Shown here one piece after another: positions 7,433-14,822 of a stretch of DNA of 18,895 nt. Each line of letters opens with the position of its first letter. The first letter of the stretch is position 1. Source of the stretch: JBOICV01 sp050740255 (GTDB taxonomy: Bacteria > Pseudomonadota > Gammaproteobacteria > Nevskiales > JBOICV01); NCBI GenBank assembly GCA_050740255.1, contig JBOICV010000188.1, positions 1-18,895 on the forward strand, given 5' to 3'. The notes under the pieces are model-generated. The model saw nothing but the letters and a program-made list of their open reading frames with translations. It was not told the origin of the DNA and searched no databases. Made by a program: the position numbers and the translations under genes.

Positions 7433-8161
7433 CTACAGCTCGAAGTCCTCGCCGAGGTAGACGCGCCGCGCTTGCTCGTCGGCCAGTATGTGCGCGGGTG
7501 TGCCTTCCGTGATAACCCGGCCGGCCGACAGGATATAAGCGCGCGAGCAGATGCCGAGCGTTTCGCGTACGTTGTGGTCGGTGATCAGCACGCCGATGTT
7601 GCGCTGTTGCAGGTGCCGGATGATGCTCTGAATGTCGCCCACCGCGATCGGATCGACCCCGGCGAACGGCTCGTCCAGCAGCACGAACTTGGGGTTGGTG
7701 GCCAGCGCGCGCGCGATTTCCACGCGCCGCCGCTCGCCGCCGGAGAGCGAGATGCCTTCGCTGCGCCGGATGTGATCGATATTGAGCTCGCCGAGCAGGT
7801 TTTCGAGGATTTCGCGTCGCTGATTGCCATTGAGCTCCTGGCGCAGCTCCAGCACGCCCATGATGTTTTCTTCCACCGAAAGCTTGCGGAATACGCTCGC
7901 TTCCTGCGGTAGATAACCCAGGCCCAGTCGCGCCCGCGCGTGCATCGGCAAGCGGGTGATGTCGTGCTCAGCCAAGTGCATGCGGCCGGCGTCGGCCCGT
8001 ACCAGCCCGACAATCATGTAGAACACCGTGGTCTTGCCGGCGCCGTTGGGACCGAGTAAGCCGACCACCTCGCCGCTTTGTACGCTGAGGGAGACGTCCT
8101 GCACGACCGGCCGTTTTTTATAGCGTTTGGCCAGATCCCGCGCGCTGAGCGTCTCAGGCAT
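7433..8161 (-). CDS. lptB: LPS export ABC transporter ATP-binding protein LptB
   Basis: LptB is the ATPase of the LptB2FG complex, which extracts LPS from the inner membrane and drives it across the periplasm. The 242-residue length matches the E. coli protein (241). Motifs in order: Walker A GPNGAGKTT (37-45), Q-loop in YLPQEAS (83-89), signature LSGGERRR (139-146), Walker B FVLLDE (159-164), D-loop AGVD (167-170), and H-loop His196 in ITDHNVRE. The C-terminus RVYLGEDFEL is the conserved LptB ending. It lies 57 bases after lptA and 62 before rpoN, the usual gammaproteobacterial order. LptF and LptG are not in the window. Confidence 0.98.
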   Translation of the reverse strand: MPETLSARDLAKRYKKRPVVQDVSLSVQSGEVVGLLGPNGAGKTTVFYMIVGLVRADAGRMHLAEHDITRLPMHARARLGLGYLPQEASVFRKLSVEENIMGVLELRQELNGNQRREILENLLGELNIDHIRRSEGISLSGGERRRVEIARALATNPKFVLLDEPFAGVDPIAVGDIQSIIRHLQQRNIGVLITDHNVRETLGICSRAYILSAGRVITEGTPAHILADEQARRVYLGEDFEL

Positions 8162-8218
8162 AAGCTGTCAGTTTTTCCAACAGGCGCGCTGCACCCCCGT
8201 CAAGCGGCGCCGGTCGCA

Positions 8219-8737
8219 TTATTCGTCCGTGGGATCAGAGCGCTTGCCGGGCGTTAAGGTGATGGATACGCGGCCGCCACCGGCGCGGTTGTTGACCAGG
8301 GTACGCCGCGCTGCCCAGTCGTATTGAATATTGTCGCCCGTGATTTCCTCGCCGCCGCGATTGATGACCGCGTTGCCGCGCAACTCCAGGATTTCAGAGG
8401 TGGACATGTAATCGATCCGGGAAGCCTCGCCGCGTATGGGCTGGCCTTCGCCATCCGGCTCCTGCACGATGGTGGCCGGGCCGCCGCTGAGCGTGAGCTG
8501 GAACTGGTCTTCGCCGCGCGCGCTACGCTGCGCCAGCTTGCGCACGGTGAGCTTGCTGCCGCGCAGCGTGACGCCGCCTTGCACCACCCGGACGTTGCCG
8601 GAATAGGTGCTCAAAGCCTCGCTTAAATCCGCCTGATCAGCCTCGATGTTAATGGGTTCTGCGCGCGGCGCCGCCTGTGCGGGGGCACCCGCCAGCACTG
8701 CGGTCACGGCAAAATTAAGGAGTAGGTTGCGAAACAT
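8219..8737 (-). CDS. lptA: LPS transport periplasmic protein LptA
   Basis: LptA forms the periplasmic bridge that carries LPS from LptC to LptD/E at the outer membrane. The 172-residue precursor begins with a signal peptide, hydrophobic core LLLNFAVTAVLAG and a cleavage site after APAQA. Mature sequence follows with EPINIEADQADL and YSGNVRVVQGGVTLRGSKL, the conserved first strands of the OstA/LptA beta-jellyroll. Later blocks GEASRIDY and LRGNAVINRGGEEITGDNI repeat the same fold. The start overlaps the end of lptC by 23 bases, implying coupled translation, and lptB follows after 57 bases. Length is close to the E. coli protein (185). Confidence 0.94.
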   Translation of the reverse strand: MFRNLLLNFAVTAVLAGAPAQAAPRAEPINIEADQADLSEALSTYSGNVRVVQGGVTLRGSKLTVRKLAQRSARGEDQFQLTLSGGPATIVQEPDGEGQPIRGEASRIDYMSTSEILELRGNAVINRGGEEITGDNIQYDWAARRTLVNNRAGGGRVSITLTPGKRSDPTDE

Positions 8738-9308
8738 AACGCACGCGCACGTTTTTGAGTAAGGCCAGCGTATCGTTAACTATATCAAGCTCCATGCCTT
8801 CGGCATCGGCCGCAATTCCTGCTTCCCGGATCTGTACCGGCGCGCGCGTCTGCAGAGTCCCCTTGCCGGGTTGGATGATGGCATCCGGGGTGGTGACCCG
8901 GGTTAGCCGCGGGTCGGTGCCGGTGCGCTGACCGGTAATGGTGACGCCGCCGGAAAGCTCTACTACTTCCTGGCCGTCGGCCGCAAGCGGCGGCATGCGC
9001 CCGGTCAGTGCGCTCAGCCGCCACAAGCCGCGTTCATCGTTCTGGTAATGCACGTTGACCCGCGTGAGCTGGGTGGACAGATCGGGGAAGTGCACCACCT
9101 CATCCGCCTGCACTTGGTACAAGAGCTTGCCGGCCTCGTCCATGGCGCTCATGCGGGCGTCGCGCATGTAGTAGTCCGCCTGGTCGGGCGCTACCGGCGC
9201 GAACGCTTCGAAGCTTTCTCCGCCCTGTGGCCGCCACAAACTCAGCACCACCGGCACCAGCAGGATGGGCAGCAGGCCCCATTGCACCGCCGGCCAGCTG
9301 CCTTTCAT
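8715..9308 (-). CDS. lptC: LPS export protein LptC
   Basis: LptC is a bitopic inner-membrane protein that accepts LPS from LptB2FG and hands it to LptA. The 197-residue product has a single N-terminal membrane segment (about residues 9-25, WGLLPILLVPVVLSLW) and a periplasmic domain with the LptC features: ADYYMRDARM, then LLYQVQADEVVHFPD and the downstream LSGGVTIT-type strands. The sequence is weakly conserved, as usual for the family, so the call also rests on its place between kdsC and lptA. The ATG overlaps the kdsC stop (ATGA), and its 3' end overlaps lptA by 23 bases. Confidence 0.92.
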   Translation of the reverse strand: MKGSWPAVQWGLLPILLVPVVLSLWRPQGGESFEAFAPVAPDQADYYMRDARMSAMDEAGKLLYQVQADEVVHFPDLSTQLTRVNVHYQNDERGLWRLSALTGRMPPLAADGQEVVELSGGVTITGQRTGTDPRLTRVTTPDAIIQPGKGTLQTRAPVQIREAGIAADAEGMELDIVNDTLALLKNVRVRYVSQPTP

Positions 9309-9823
9309 TTTTTGCCGCTGCCGCGCGCCGCAATCAGCATGTCGCAGGCTTCCCGCACCGCGCCTTTCCCGCCGGGATAGCGGCTGACCCAGTCCGCCGC
9401 CTGCCGCACGGACGGCATCGCGTCACTCGGCGTCAGCGCCAGACCGCACAATTCGAGCAGCGGCAGATCCGGCATGTCGTCGCCCATATAGCTTGCGAAC
9501 TCGGGCTTGATCTTCAGCCGGCCCAGCATTTTTTTCAGCGTCATCAATTTGTCGTGTACACCGAGCGCTACGTGCTCGATGCCAAGCTCGACGCAGCGCG
9601 CGGCCATCGCCGCGGAGGGGCGGGCGCTGATCACGGCCAGATTGACACCCGCATGCCGCAACATCACCAGACCATGGCCGTCCTTCACGCTGGTAGCTTT
9701 GAACTCCTGGCCCTCGGGTCCCAGATACAGCAAGCCGTCGGTCAGCACGCCGTCAATATCGAACGCTGCCAGCTTGATGCCGGCTGCGCGTTTTTTGAGC
9801 TGGGGGAGGGCGAGTTTGCTCAT
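9305..9823 (-). CDS. kdsC: 3-deoxy-D-manno-octulosonate 8-phosphate phosphatase
   Basis: KdsC removes phosphate from Kdo-8-phosphate to give Kdo, the inner-core LPS sugar. The 172-residue protein is a capless HAD-superfamily phosphatase: motif I FDIDGVLTDG (Asp22 nucleophile, Asp24), motif II near VISARPSAAM (where TGR or SGR is more usual, SAR here), motif III Lys in GVHDK, and motif IV GDDMPDLPLL. The block ATSVKDGHGLVML is also typical. Length matches KdsC orthologues, which are tetramers of about 170-190 residues. It overlaps lptC by 4 bases and begins 23 bases after kdsD. Confidence 0.96.
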   Translation of the reverse strand: MSKLALPQLKKRAAGIKLAAFDIDGVLTDGLLYLGPEGQEFKATSVKDGHGLVMLRHAGVNLAVISARPSAAMAARCVELGIEHVALGVHDKLMTLKKMLGRLKIKPEFASYMGDDMPDLPLLELCGLALTPSDAMPSVRQAADWVSRYPGGKGAVREACDMLIAARGSGKK

Positions 9824-9846
9824 TTTCTCTCTCGGGTTCCAGGCGC

Positions 9847-10749
9847 TCAGACAACACCGGCGCGTAAAAGGTCGTGCATGTTGAACGCGCCGACGACGCG
9901 GTTACTACTGTCAACGACGGGCAAGGCGTTGATTTTATGCTTGTCCATCAATTGCAGGGCTTCGGCTGCGAGCATGTCGCTGCGCCCGGCTCTAGGCTTA
10001 CGGGTCATGACCGCTTCGATGGTCGTTTTGCGCACGTCCAGGCCACGATCCAGCGTGCGCCGCAAATCGCCGTCGGTGAATACGCCCACCAGCTTGTTGC
10101 CGCTATCCACGATGACCGTCATGCCCAAACCCTTGACGCTCATTTCGTCCAGGGCATCCAGCAGCCTGGTGGACGCCCGCACTTTCGGCACGCGCCTGCC
10201 GGTGTGCATCAGGTCCGTCAAGCGCAATAGCAGGCGTTTGCCGAGCGCGCCGCCGGGATGCGCTCGGGCGAAATCCTCGGCGGTGAATTCGCGCGCTTCC
10301 AGCAAAGCCACCGCCAGCGCATCGCCCATCGCCAGGGCCGCCGTAGTGGAAGAAGTTGGCGCGAGATCAAGCGGGCAGGCTTCCTTGGCGACGCTCACAT
10401 CGAGATGCACATCGGCAGCGCGGGCGAGAGTGGATTTGGCTTTGCCGGTCAGCGCGATCAAAGGCACGGCCATGCGCTTGAGCAGCGGCAGCAGCACCAG
10501 CACCTCGGGTGTTTCTCCCGAGTTCGACAAGGCCAGCACAACGTCCTGGTCGGTGATCATGCCGAGATCGCCGTGGCTGGCCTCGCCGGGGTGTACAAAG
10601 AATGCGGGCGAGCCGGTGCTGGCAAAAGTTGCCGCAATCTTGCCGCCGATGTGGCCGCTTTTGCCCATGCCGGTGACGACGATGCGGCCCTTGCAGCGGT
10701 AGAGCAGTCCGCAGGCACGCACAAATTCCGCGTTGATGCGCCCTTTCAA
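9847..10749 (-). CDS. kdsD: Arabinose-5-phosphate isomerase KdsD (N-terminus interrupted by an in-frame stop)
   Basis: KdsD converts ribulose-5-phosphate to arabinose-5-phosphate, the first step to Kdo. A SIS domain comes first, with VVTGMGKSGHIGGKIAATFA, FFVHPGEASHGDLGM and LALSNSGETPE; two CBS repeats follow (DLMHTGRRVPKV, and VMTRKP through to MHDLLRAGVV). The coordinates use a TTG at 10749, which gives 300 residues but no Shine-Dalgarno. E. coli KdsD has 328. Homology continues upstream: codons 10771-10750 read IEARALTD, matching the first helix, then a TAA stands at 10776-10774, and before it a 24-codon stretch runs back to an ATG at 10848. Without that stop the gene would have 333 codons, the expected size. 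It may be a recent nonsense mutation, a sequencing error, or a gene that uses a downstream start. Confidence 0.85.
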   Translation of the reverse strand: MKGRINAEFVRACGLLYRCKGRIVVTGMGKSGHIGGKIAATFASTGSPAFFVHPGEASHGDLGMITDQDVVLALSNSGETPEVLVLLPLLKRMAVPLIALTGKAKSTLARAADVHLDVSVAKEACPLDLAPTSSTTAALAMGDALAVALLEAREFTAEDFARAHPGGALGKRLLLRLTDLMHTGRRVPKVRASTRLLDALDEMSVKGLGMTVIVDSGNKLVGVFTDGDLRRTLDRGLDVRKTTIEAVMTRKPRAGRSDMLAAEALQLMDKHKINALPVVDSSNRVVGAFNMHDLLRAGVV

Positions 10750-10773
10750 ATCGGTCAGCGCGCGCGCTTCGAT

Positions 10774-10848
10774 TTACAATGTGCGCCGGCCGGCGCGGCG
10801 CAGTTTGGCGGCGTCCAATCCGGGCTTGGGTTTGCGGGCAGCGGGCAT
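10774..10848 (-). pseudogene. Detached 5' end of kdsD: 24 codons ending in an in-frame TAA
   Basis: Reading down from the ATG at 10848 gives MPAARKPKPG, then LDAAKLRRAGRRTL, then TAA, and directly afterwards IEARALTDLKGR in the same frame. The second half resembles the KdsD N-terminus of E. coli, where the equivalent stretch is GKEVLAIEREGLAEL: here GRRTL-stop-IEARALTDL. The simplest reading is one codon changed to TAA, for example from GAA. There is no separate gene to propose here. If this is not an error, the 24-residue peptide would be a by-product of initiation at the ancestral start. Confidence 0.6.
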
Positions 10849-10873
10849 GCGGCCATTATACTGAGCGCCCGCT
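10849..10873. promoter_or_regulatory. 25-bp divergent gap with overlapping -10-like elements
   Basis: The ancestral kdsD ATG (10848, minus) and the ABC ATPase ATG (10874, plus) are only 25 bases apart. This gap is a small AT-rich island in GC-rich DNA. On the minus strand it has a perfect TATAAT (10860-10855), six bases before the kdsD ATG. On the plus strand TATACT (10857-10862) lies 11 bases before the other ATG. No good -35 was found for either, and neither start has a Shine-Dalgarno. If these are real -10 boxes, both transcripts would be leaderless or nearly so. Confidence 0.45.
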
Positions 10874-11775
<902 letters not shown>

Positions 11776-11779
<4 letters not shown>

Positions 11780-12543
11780 GCTTCAATGCTTACGGTTGCT
11801 GGACCTTGCTGCGCAAGGAGGTGCTGCGCTTCTGGCGCGTGTCGGGGCAGACGGTACTGGCGCCGATGCTTACCGCGGTGCTTTATCTACTGGTGTTCCG
11901 GCAGGTGATGGCAGCACACGTAGAGGTCTATGACGGCGTGAGCTACGCGGCCTTCCTGATTCCGGGATTGATGATGATGAGTGTGATCCAGAACGCCTTC
12001 GCCAACACCTCCAGCAGCCTGATTCAGTCAAAAATCAATGGCAATCTCGTGTTCCTGTTGATGACACCGCTGTCCGCGCTGGAGATTTTCCTCGCTTTTG
12101 TCGGGGCGGCCTTGTTGCGCGGCGTAGTCGTGGCCAGTGGTGTTTATCTGGTTGCACGGCTTTTTATGCCGCTCCCGCTCGAAGCCCCGCTGGTCGCATT
12201 CGGCATGCTGGTGCTCGTGTCGGTAGCTTTGGGCGTGCTGGGCCTGATTGCCGCGGTGTTTGCGGAGAAATTCGAGCATCTCGCCGCTTTTCAGAACTTC
12301 CTGATCATGCCGTTTTCGTTCTTGAGCGGCGTGTTCTATTCCATTCGCGATCTGCCGCAACTGTGGAACACATTGTCACTTTACAATCCGTTCTTTTACA
12401 TGATTGATGGTTTCCGCTACGGTTTTTTCGGTGTGAGCGATGCAGCGCCGGCGCAAAGCTTGGCGGTGGTGGGTGCTTTCGCGTTGCTGACGTCAGCGCT
12501 CGGTCTGTGGCTGTTGCGCAGCGGTTACAAGCTCAGGCCTTAG
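11776..12543 (+). CDS. ABC-2 type transporter permease (YadH type)
   Basis: This 255-residue inner-membrane protein has about six hydrophobic segments, roughly at 27-45, 58-80, 103-125, 137-160, 170-190 and 226-246, as in ABC-2 permeases. The family signature is visible in the second half: PFSFLSGVFYSIRDLPQLW, then YNPFFYMIDGFRYGFFG. Its ATG overlaps the stop of the ATPase gene (ATGA), so the two are translationally coupled and form one exporter. The transported molecule cannot be told from sequence; the family includes drug, polysaccharide and lipid exporters. It is followed by a 57-base gap before the BolA-family gene. Confidence 0.92.
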
Positions 12544-12544
12544 C

Positions 12545-12586
12545 GCCTGTTCAGCAACGCCCCGTGCGAAATATGTGGGAACAGGC
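12545..12586. repeat. 8-bp inverted repeat between the permease and the BolA-family gene
   Basis: GCCTGTTC (12545-12552) is matched by GAACAGGC (12579-12586), a perfect 8-bp inverted repeat with 26 bases between the arms. No T-tract follows, so it is not an intrinsic terminator. It begins one base after the permease stop and ends 14 bases before the BolA start. It could be an mRNA hairpin or a binding site with widely spaced half-sites; chance cannot be excluded. Confidence 0.4.
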
Positions 12587-12600
12587 CCTAAACTAGCGTT

Positions 12601-12822
12601 ATGACTGCGGCAGAAATCAGAGGTCTGATCGAGGCGGGACTCCCCGGCGCCAAAGTTGACGTACGCGGCGAGGATGGCACCCATTTCGAGGCTGAGGTGA
12701 GTGCTGCGGCGTTCAAGGGCTTGAACATGCTCGCCCAGCATCGTCTGGTGTACGCGGCATTGGGAGAAAAAATGGGCAGGGAAATCCACGCGCTGGCGCT
12801 CAAGACCAAAGTACCCGACTAA
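12601..12822 (+). CDS. ibaG: BolA/IbaG family protein
   Basis: This 73-residue protein has the BolA fold signature: an N-terminal helix (AAEIRGLIEAGLP), VRGEDGTHFEAEV with the conserved His before Phe, FKGLNMLAQHRLVYAALGEKM, and the closing IHALALKTKVP strand. BolA-family proteins bind [2Fe-2S] clusters together with monothiol glutaredoxins and affect the envelope and stress responses. The IbaG assignment rests on the conserved place directly upstream of murA, with a 9-base gap. It is shorter than E. coli IbaG (about 84-89 aa), lacking the N-terminal and C-terminal extras. The ATG at 12601 has no clear Shine-Dalgarno. Confidence 0.9.
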   Translation: MTAAEIRGLIEAGLPGAKVDVRGEDGTHFEAEVSAAAFKGLNMLAQHRLVYAALGEKMGREIHALALKTKVPD

Positions 12823-12831
12823 AAAACTGGC

Positions 12832-14133
12832 ATGGATAAACTGCAGATTCTGGGAGGTTCGCCTCTCGACGGCGAGATTCGCGCCAGCGGCGCCAAGAAC
12901 GCGACGCTGCCGATCATGGCGGCCTGCCTGCTGACCGACGATGTACTGATCATCCAGAACGTCCCGCATCTTGAGGACGTTACCACCACCAATATGCTGC
13001 TGGCCCAGCTCGGTGTGTCGGTCACGATCGGCGAGAAGATGGTGGTGGAGGCGAATGCTTCGACCCTACGCTCCTTCGTCGCGCCGTATGAGCTGGTGAA
13101 AACCATGCGCGCCTCGATACTGGTGCTCGGGCCACTGGTCGCCAAACACGGTCAGGCCGAGGTCGCGCTGCCGGGCGGCTGTGCCATCGGCGCGCGGCCG
13201 GTGGACATTCATCTGGCCGGCTTGGAAGCAATGGGCGCCGAGATCAAGGTCGAAGGCGGCTATATCCGCGCCAAGTCCAAGCGCCTCAAGGGCGCGCACC
13301 TGGTGCACGAAACGGTGACGGTCACCGGTACCGAGAATCTGATGATGGCGGCGGCGCTGGCGGAGGGCACCACCATCATCGAGAACGCCGCGCGCGAACC
13401 GGAAGTCGTGGATCTGGCCAACTGCCTTAACGCGATGGGTGCGCGCGTGTCCGGCGCCGGTACTTCGATGCTGCGCATTGATGGCGTGAAGAAACTGCAT
13501 GGCGCCACTTATGCGGTCTTGCCCGACCGGATTGAAACCGGCACCTATATGGTCGCTGGCGCGATTACCCGCGGCCGTGTGCGCGTGCGCGACACCAATC
13601 CCGAGTACGTCGAATCCGTGAGTCACAAGCTGCAGGAGGCCGGCGCAGTGGTGACCACCGGCCCCGACTGGGTGGAAGTGGACATGCGCGGTCGCCGGCC
13701 GCGCTCGATTTCGCTCAAGACCGCGCCTTATCCCGGCTTCGCCACCGATATGCAGGCGCAGTTCGTGGCGCTGAACTGCGTGGCGGAGGGCGTCGGTGCG
13801 ATCACCGAGACCGTGTTCGAGAACCGCTACATGCACGTCTCCGAGTTGCAGCGCATGGGCGCCGATATCCGCGTGGAAGGCCATACGGCTATCGTGCGCG
13901 GCAAGGATCAGCTCACCGGCGCCCCGGTTATGGCGACCGATTTGCGTGCCTCGGCGAGCCTGGTGCTGGCAGGATTGGTGGCGGAAGGGGAAACCAATGT
14001 CCACCGCATCTACCACATTGATCGCGGCTACGAAAACATCGAAGAAAAGCTGCTGCAGCTCGGCGCCCGCATTAAACGCGTGCCGGACCGCCCCATCGCC
14101 GACGTGCAGGCAGCGGAGAAGCCGGCGGCGTAA
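12832..14133 (+). CDS. murA: UDP-N-acetylglucosamine 1-carboxyvinyltransferase
   Basis: MurA transfers enolpyruvate from PEP to UDP-GlcNAc, the first committed step of peptidoglycan synthesis, in the cytoplasm. The protein has the two-domain EPSP-synthase-like fold. Landmarks: SGAKNA with Lys22, the catalytic loop PGGCAIGARPVDIHL with Cys117 (the fosfomycin-sensitive cysteine form, not the Asp variant), TVTGTENLMMAAALA, the Asp-containing GFATDMQAQ, and ENRYMHVSELQRMGADI. At 433 residues it is about 14 longer than the E. coli enzyme (419); the extra is mostly a C-terminal tail ending VQAAEKPAA. It follows ibaG by 9 bases and is separated from hisG by 48 bases containing a terminator-like hairpin. 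Confidence 0.98.
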   Translation: MDKLQILGGSPLDGEIRASGAKNATLPIMAACLLTDDVLIIQNVPHLEDVTTTNMLLAQLGVSVTIGEKMVVEANASTLRSFVAPYELVKTMRASILVLGPLVAKHGQAEVALPGGCAIGARPVDIHLAGLEAMGAEIKVEGGYIRAKSKRLKGAHLVHETVTVTGTENLMMAAALAEGTTIIENAAREPEVVDLANCLNAMGARVSGAGTSMLRIDGVKKLHGATYAVLPDRIETGTYMVAGAITRGRVRVRDTNPEYVESVSHKLQEAGAVVTTGPDWVEVDMRGRRPRSISLKTAPYPGFATDMQAQFVALNCVAEGVGAITETVFENRYMHVSELQRMGADIRVEGHTAIVRGKDQLTGAPVMATDLRASASLVLAGLVAEGETNVHRIYHIDRGYENIEEKLLQLGARIKRVPDRPIADVQAAEKPAA

Positions 14134-14155
14134 AATACGCGGCCTTTCGCTCCCC

Positions 14156-14181
14156 GCCAGGCTTAGCCTGGCTTTATTGTT
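14156..14181 (+). terminator. Terminator-like hairpin between murA and hisG
   Basis: GCCAGGC (14156-14162) and GCCTGGC (14166-14172) form a perfect 7-bp stem with a TTA loop, followed by TTTATTGTT (14173-14181), in which seven of nine bases are T. The hisG ATG comes immediately after at 14182, and no Shine-Dalgarno is visible there. It could terminate part of the murA transcript or act as an attenuator of hisGDC. The 3-base loop and broken T-tract make it weaker than the hpf-ptsN terminator. Confidence 0.5.
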
Positions 14182-14820
14182 ATGACTGCACTGACGCTGG
14201 CCCTGTCCAAGGGACGCATCCTCGAAGAGGTGCTGCCGCTGCTGGCGCGCGCCGGGGTGCAGCCCGAAGAAGATCCGCTCAAGAGCCGCAAGCTCGAGTT
14301 TGCGACCAGTCGCGCGGGTCTGCGCCTGCTCGTGATTCGAGCGGCCGACGTTCCGACTTTTGTCGAGTACGGCGCGGCCGATCTCGGCGTCGCCGGTAAA
14401 GACGTGTTGATGGAGCATGGCGGCGGCAATCTTTACGAGCCGCTGGATCTGGGCATCGCACGCTGTCGCCTGATGGTCGCCGGCAAGCCGGGTACGCTGG
14501 AACGGCTGGCCGGACGCCGACCGCGGGTCGCAACTAAATATGTGGAGATTACACGCCGCCACTTTGCCGCCAAGGGCCAGCAGGTTGAGCTGATCAAGCT
14601 GTATGGCTCCATGGAGCTGGCGCCGCTGGTTGGCTTGGCCGATTTGATTGTGGACCTGGTGGACACCGGCAATACACTGAAAGCAAACGGCCTCACCCCG
14701 CTGGAAACCATCGCCGAAATCAGTTCGCGCTTGGTGGTCAATAAAGCCGCAATGAAGATGAAGCACGCGGCGGTCAGCGAGCTGATCGGCCTGTTCGAGC
14801 GCCTCAGCGCGGCCGCTTAA
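14182..14820 (+). CDS. hisG: ATP phosphoribosyltransferase, short-form catalytic subunit HisG
   Basis: HisG joins ATP and PRPP in the first, feedback-regulated step of histidine synthesis. The 212-residue length marks the short form (HisG-S), which lacks the C-terminal histidine-binding ACT-like domain and in other bacteria needs HisZ for activity and regulation. HisZ is not in this window. Motifs: LALSKGRI (6-13), YGAADLGVAGKDVL (63-76), and the PRPP-binding signature DLIVDLVDTGNTLKANGL (154-171). The ATG at 14182 stands directly after a hairpin and lacks a clear ribosome-binding site. hisD follows after two bases. Confidence 0.96.
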   Translation: MTALTLALSKGRILEEVLPLLARAGVQPEEDPLKSRKLEFATSRAGLRLLVIRAADVPTFVEYGAADLGVAGKDVLMEHGGGNLYEPLDLGIARCRLMVAGKPGTLERLAGRRPRVATKYVEITRRHFAAKGQQVELIKLYGSMELAPLVGLADLIVDLVDTGNTLKANGLTPLETIAEISSRLVVNKAAMKMKHAAVSELIGLFERLSAAA

Positions 14821-14822
14821 CG

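Noticed and set aside
9227..10702. A 491-codon open frame on the plus strand opposite lptC, kdsC and kdsD
   Set aside because: It spans three conserved genes and an intergenic gap on the other strand and resembles no protein family; it is rich in Ser/Arg as expected for a shadow frame.
13066..14766. A long open frame on the minus strand opposite murA and hisG (566 codons)
   Set aside because: It is antisense to two unmistakable enzymes, shows no recognisable domain, and is the kind of spurious frame expected in GC-rich coding DNA.
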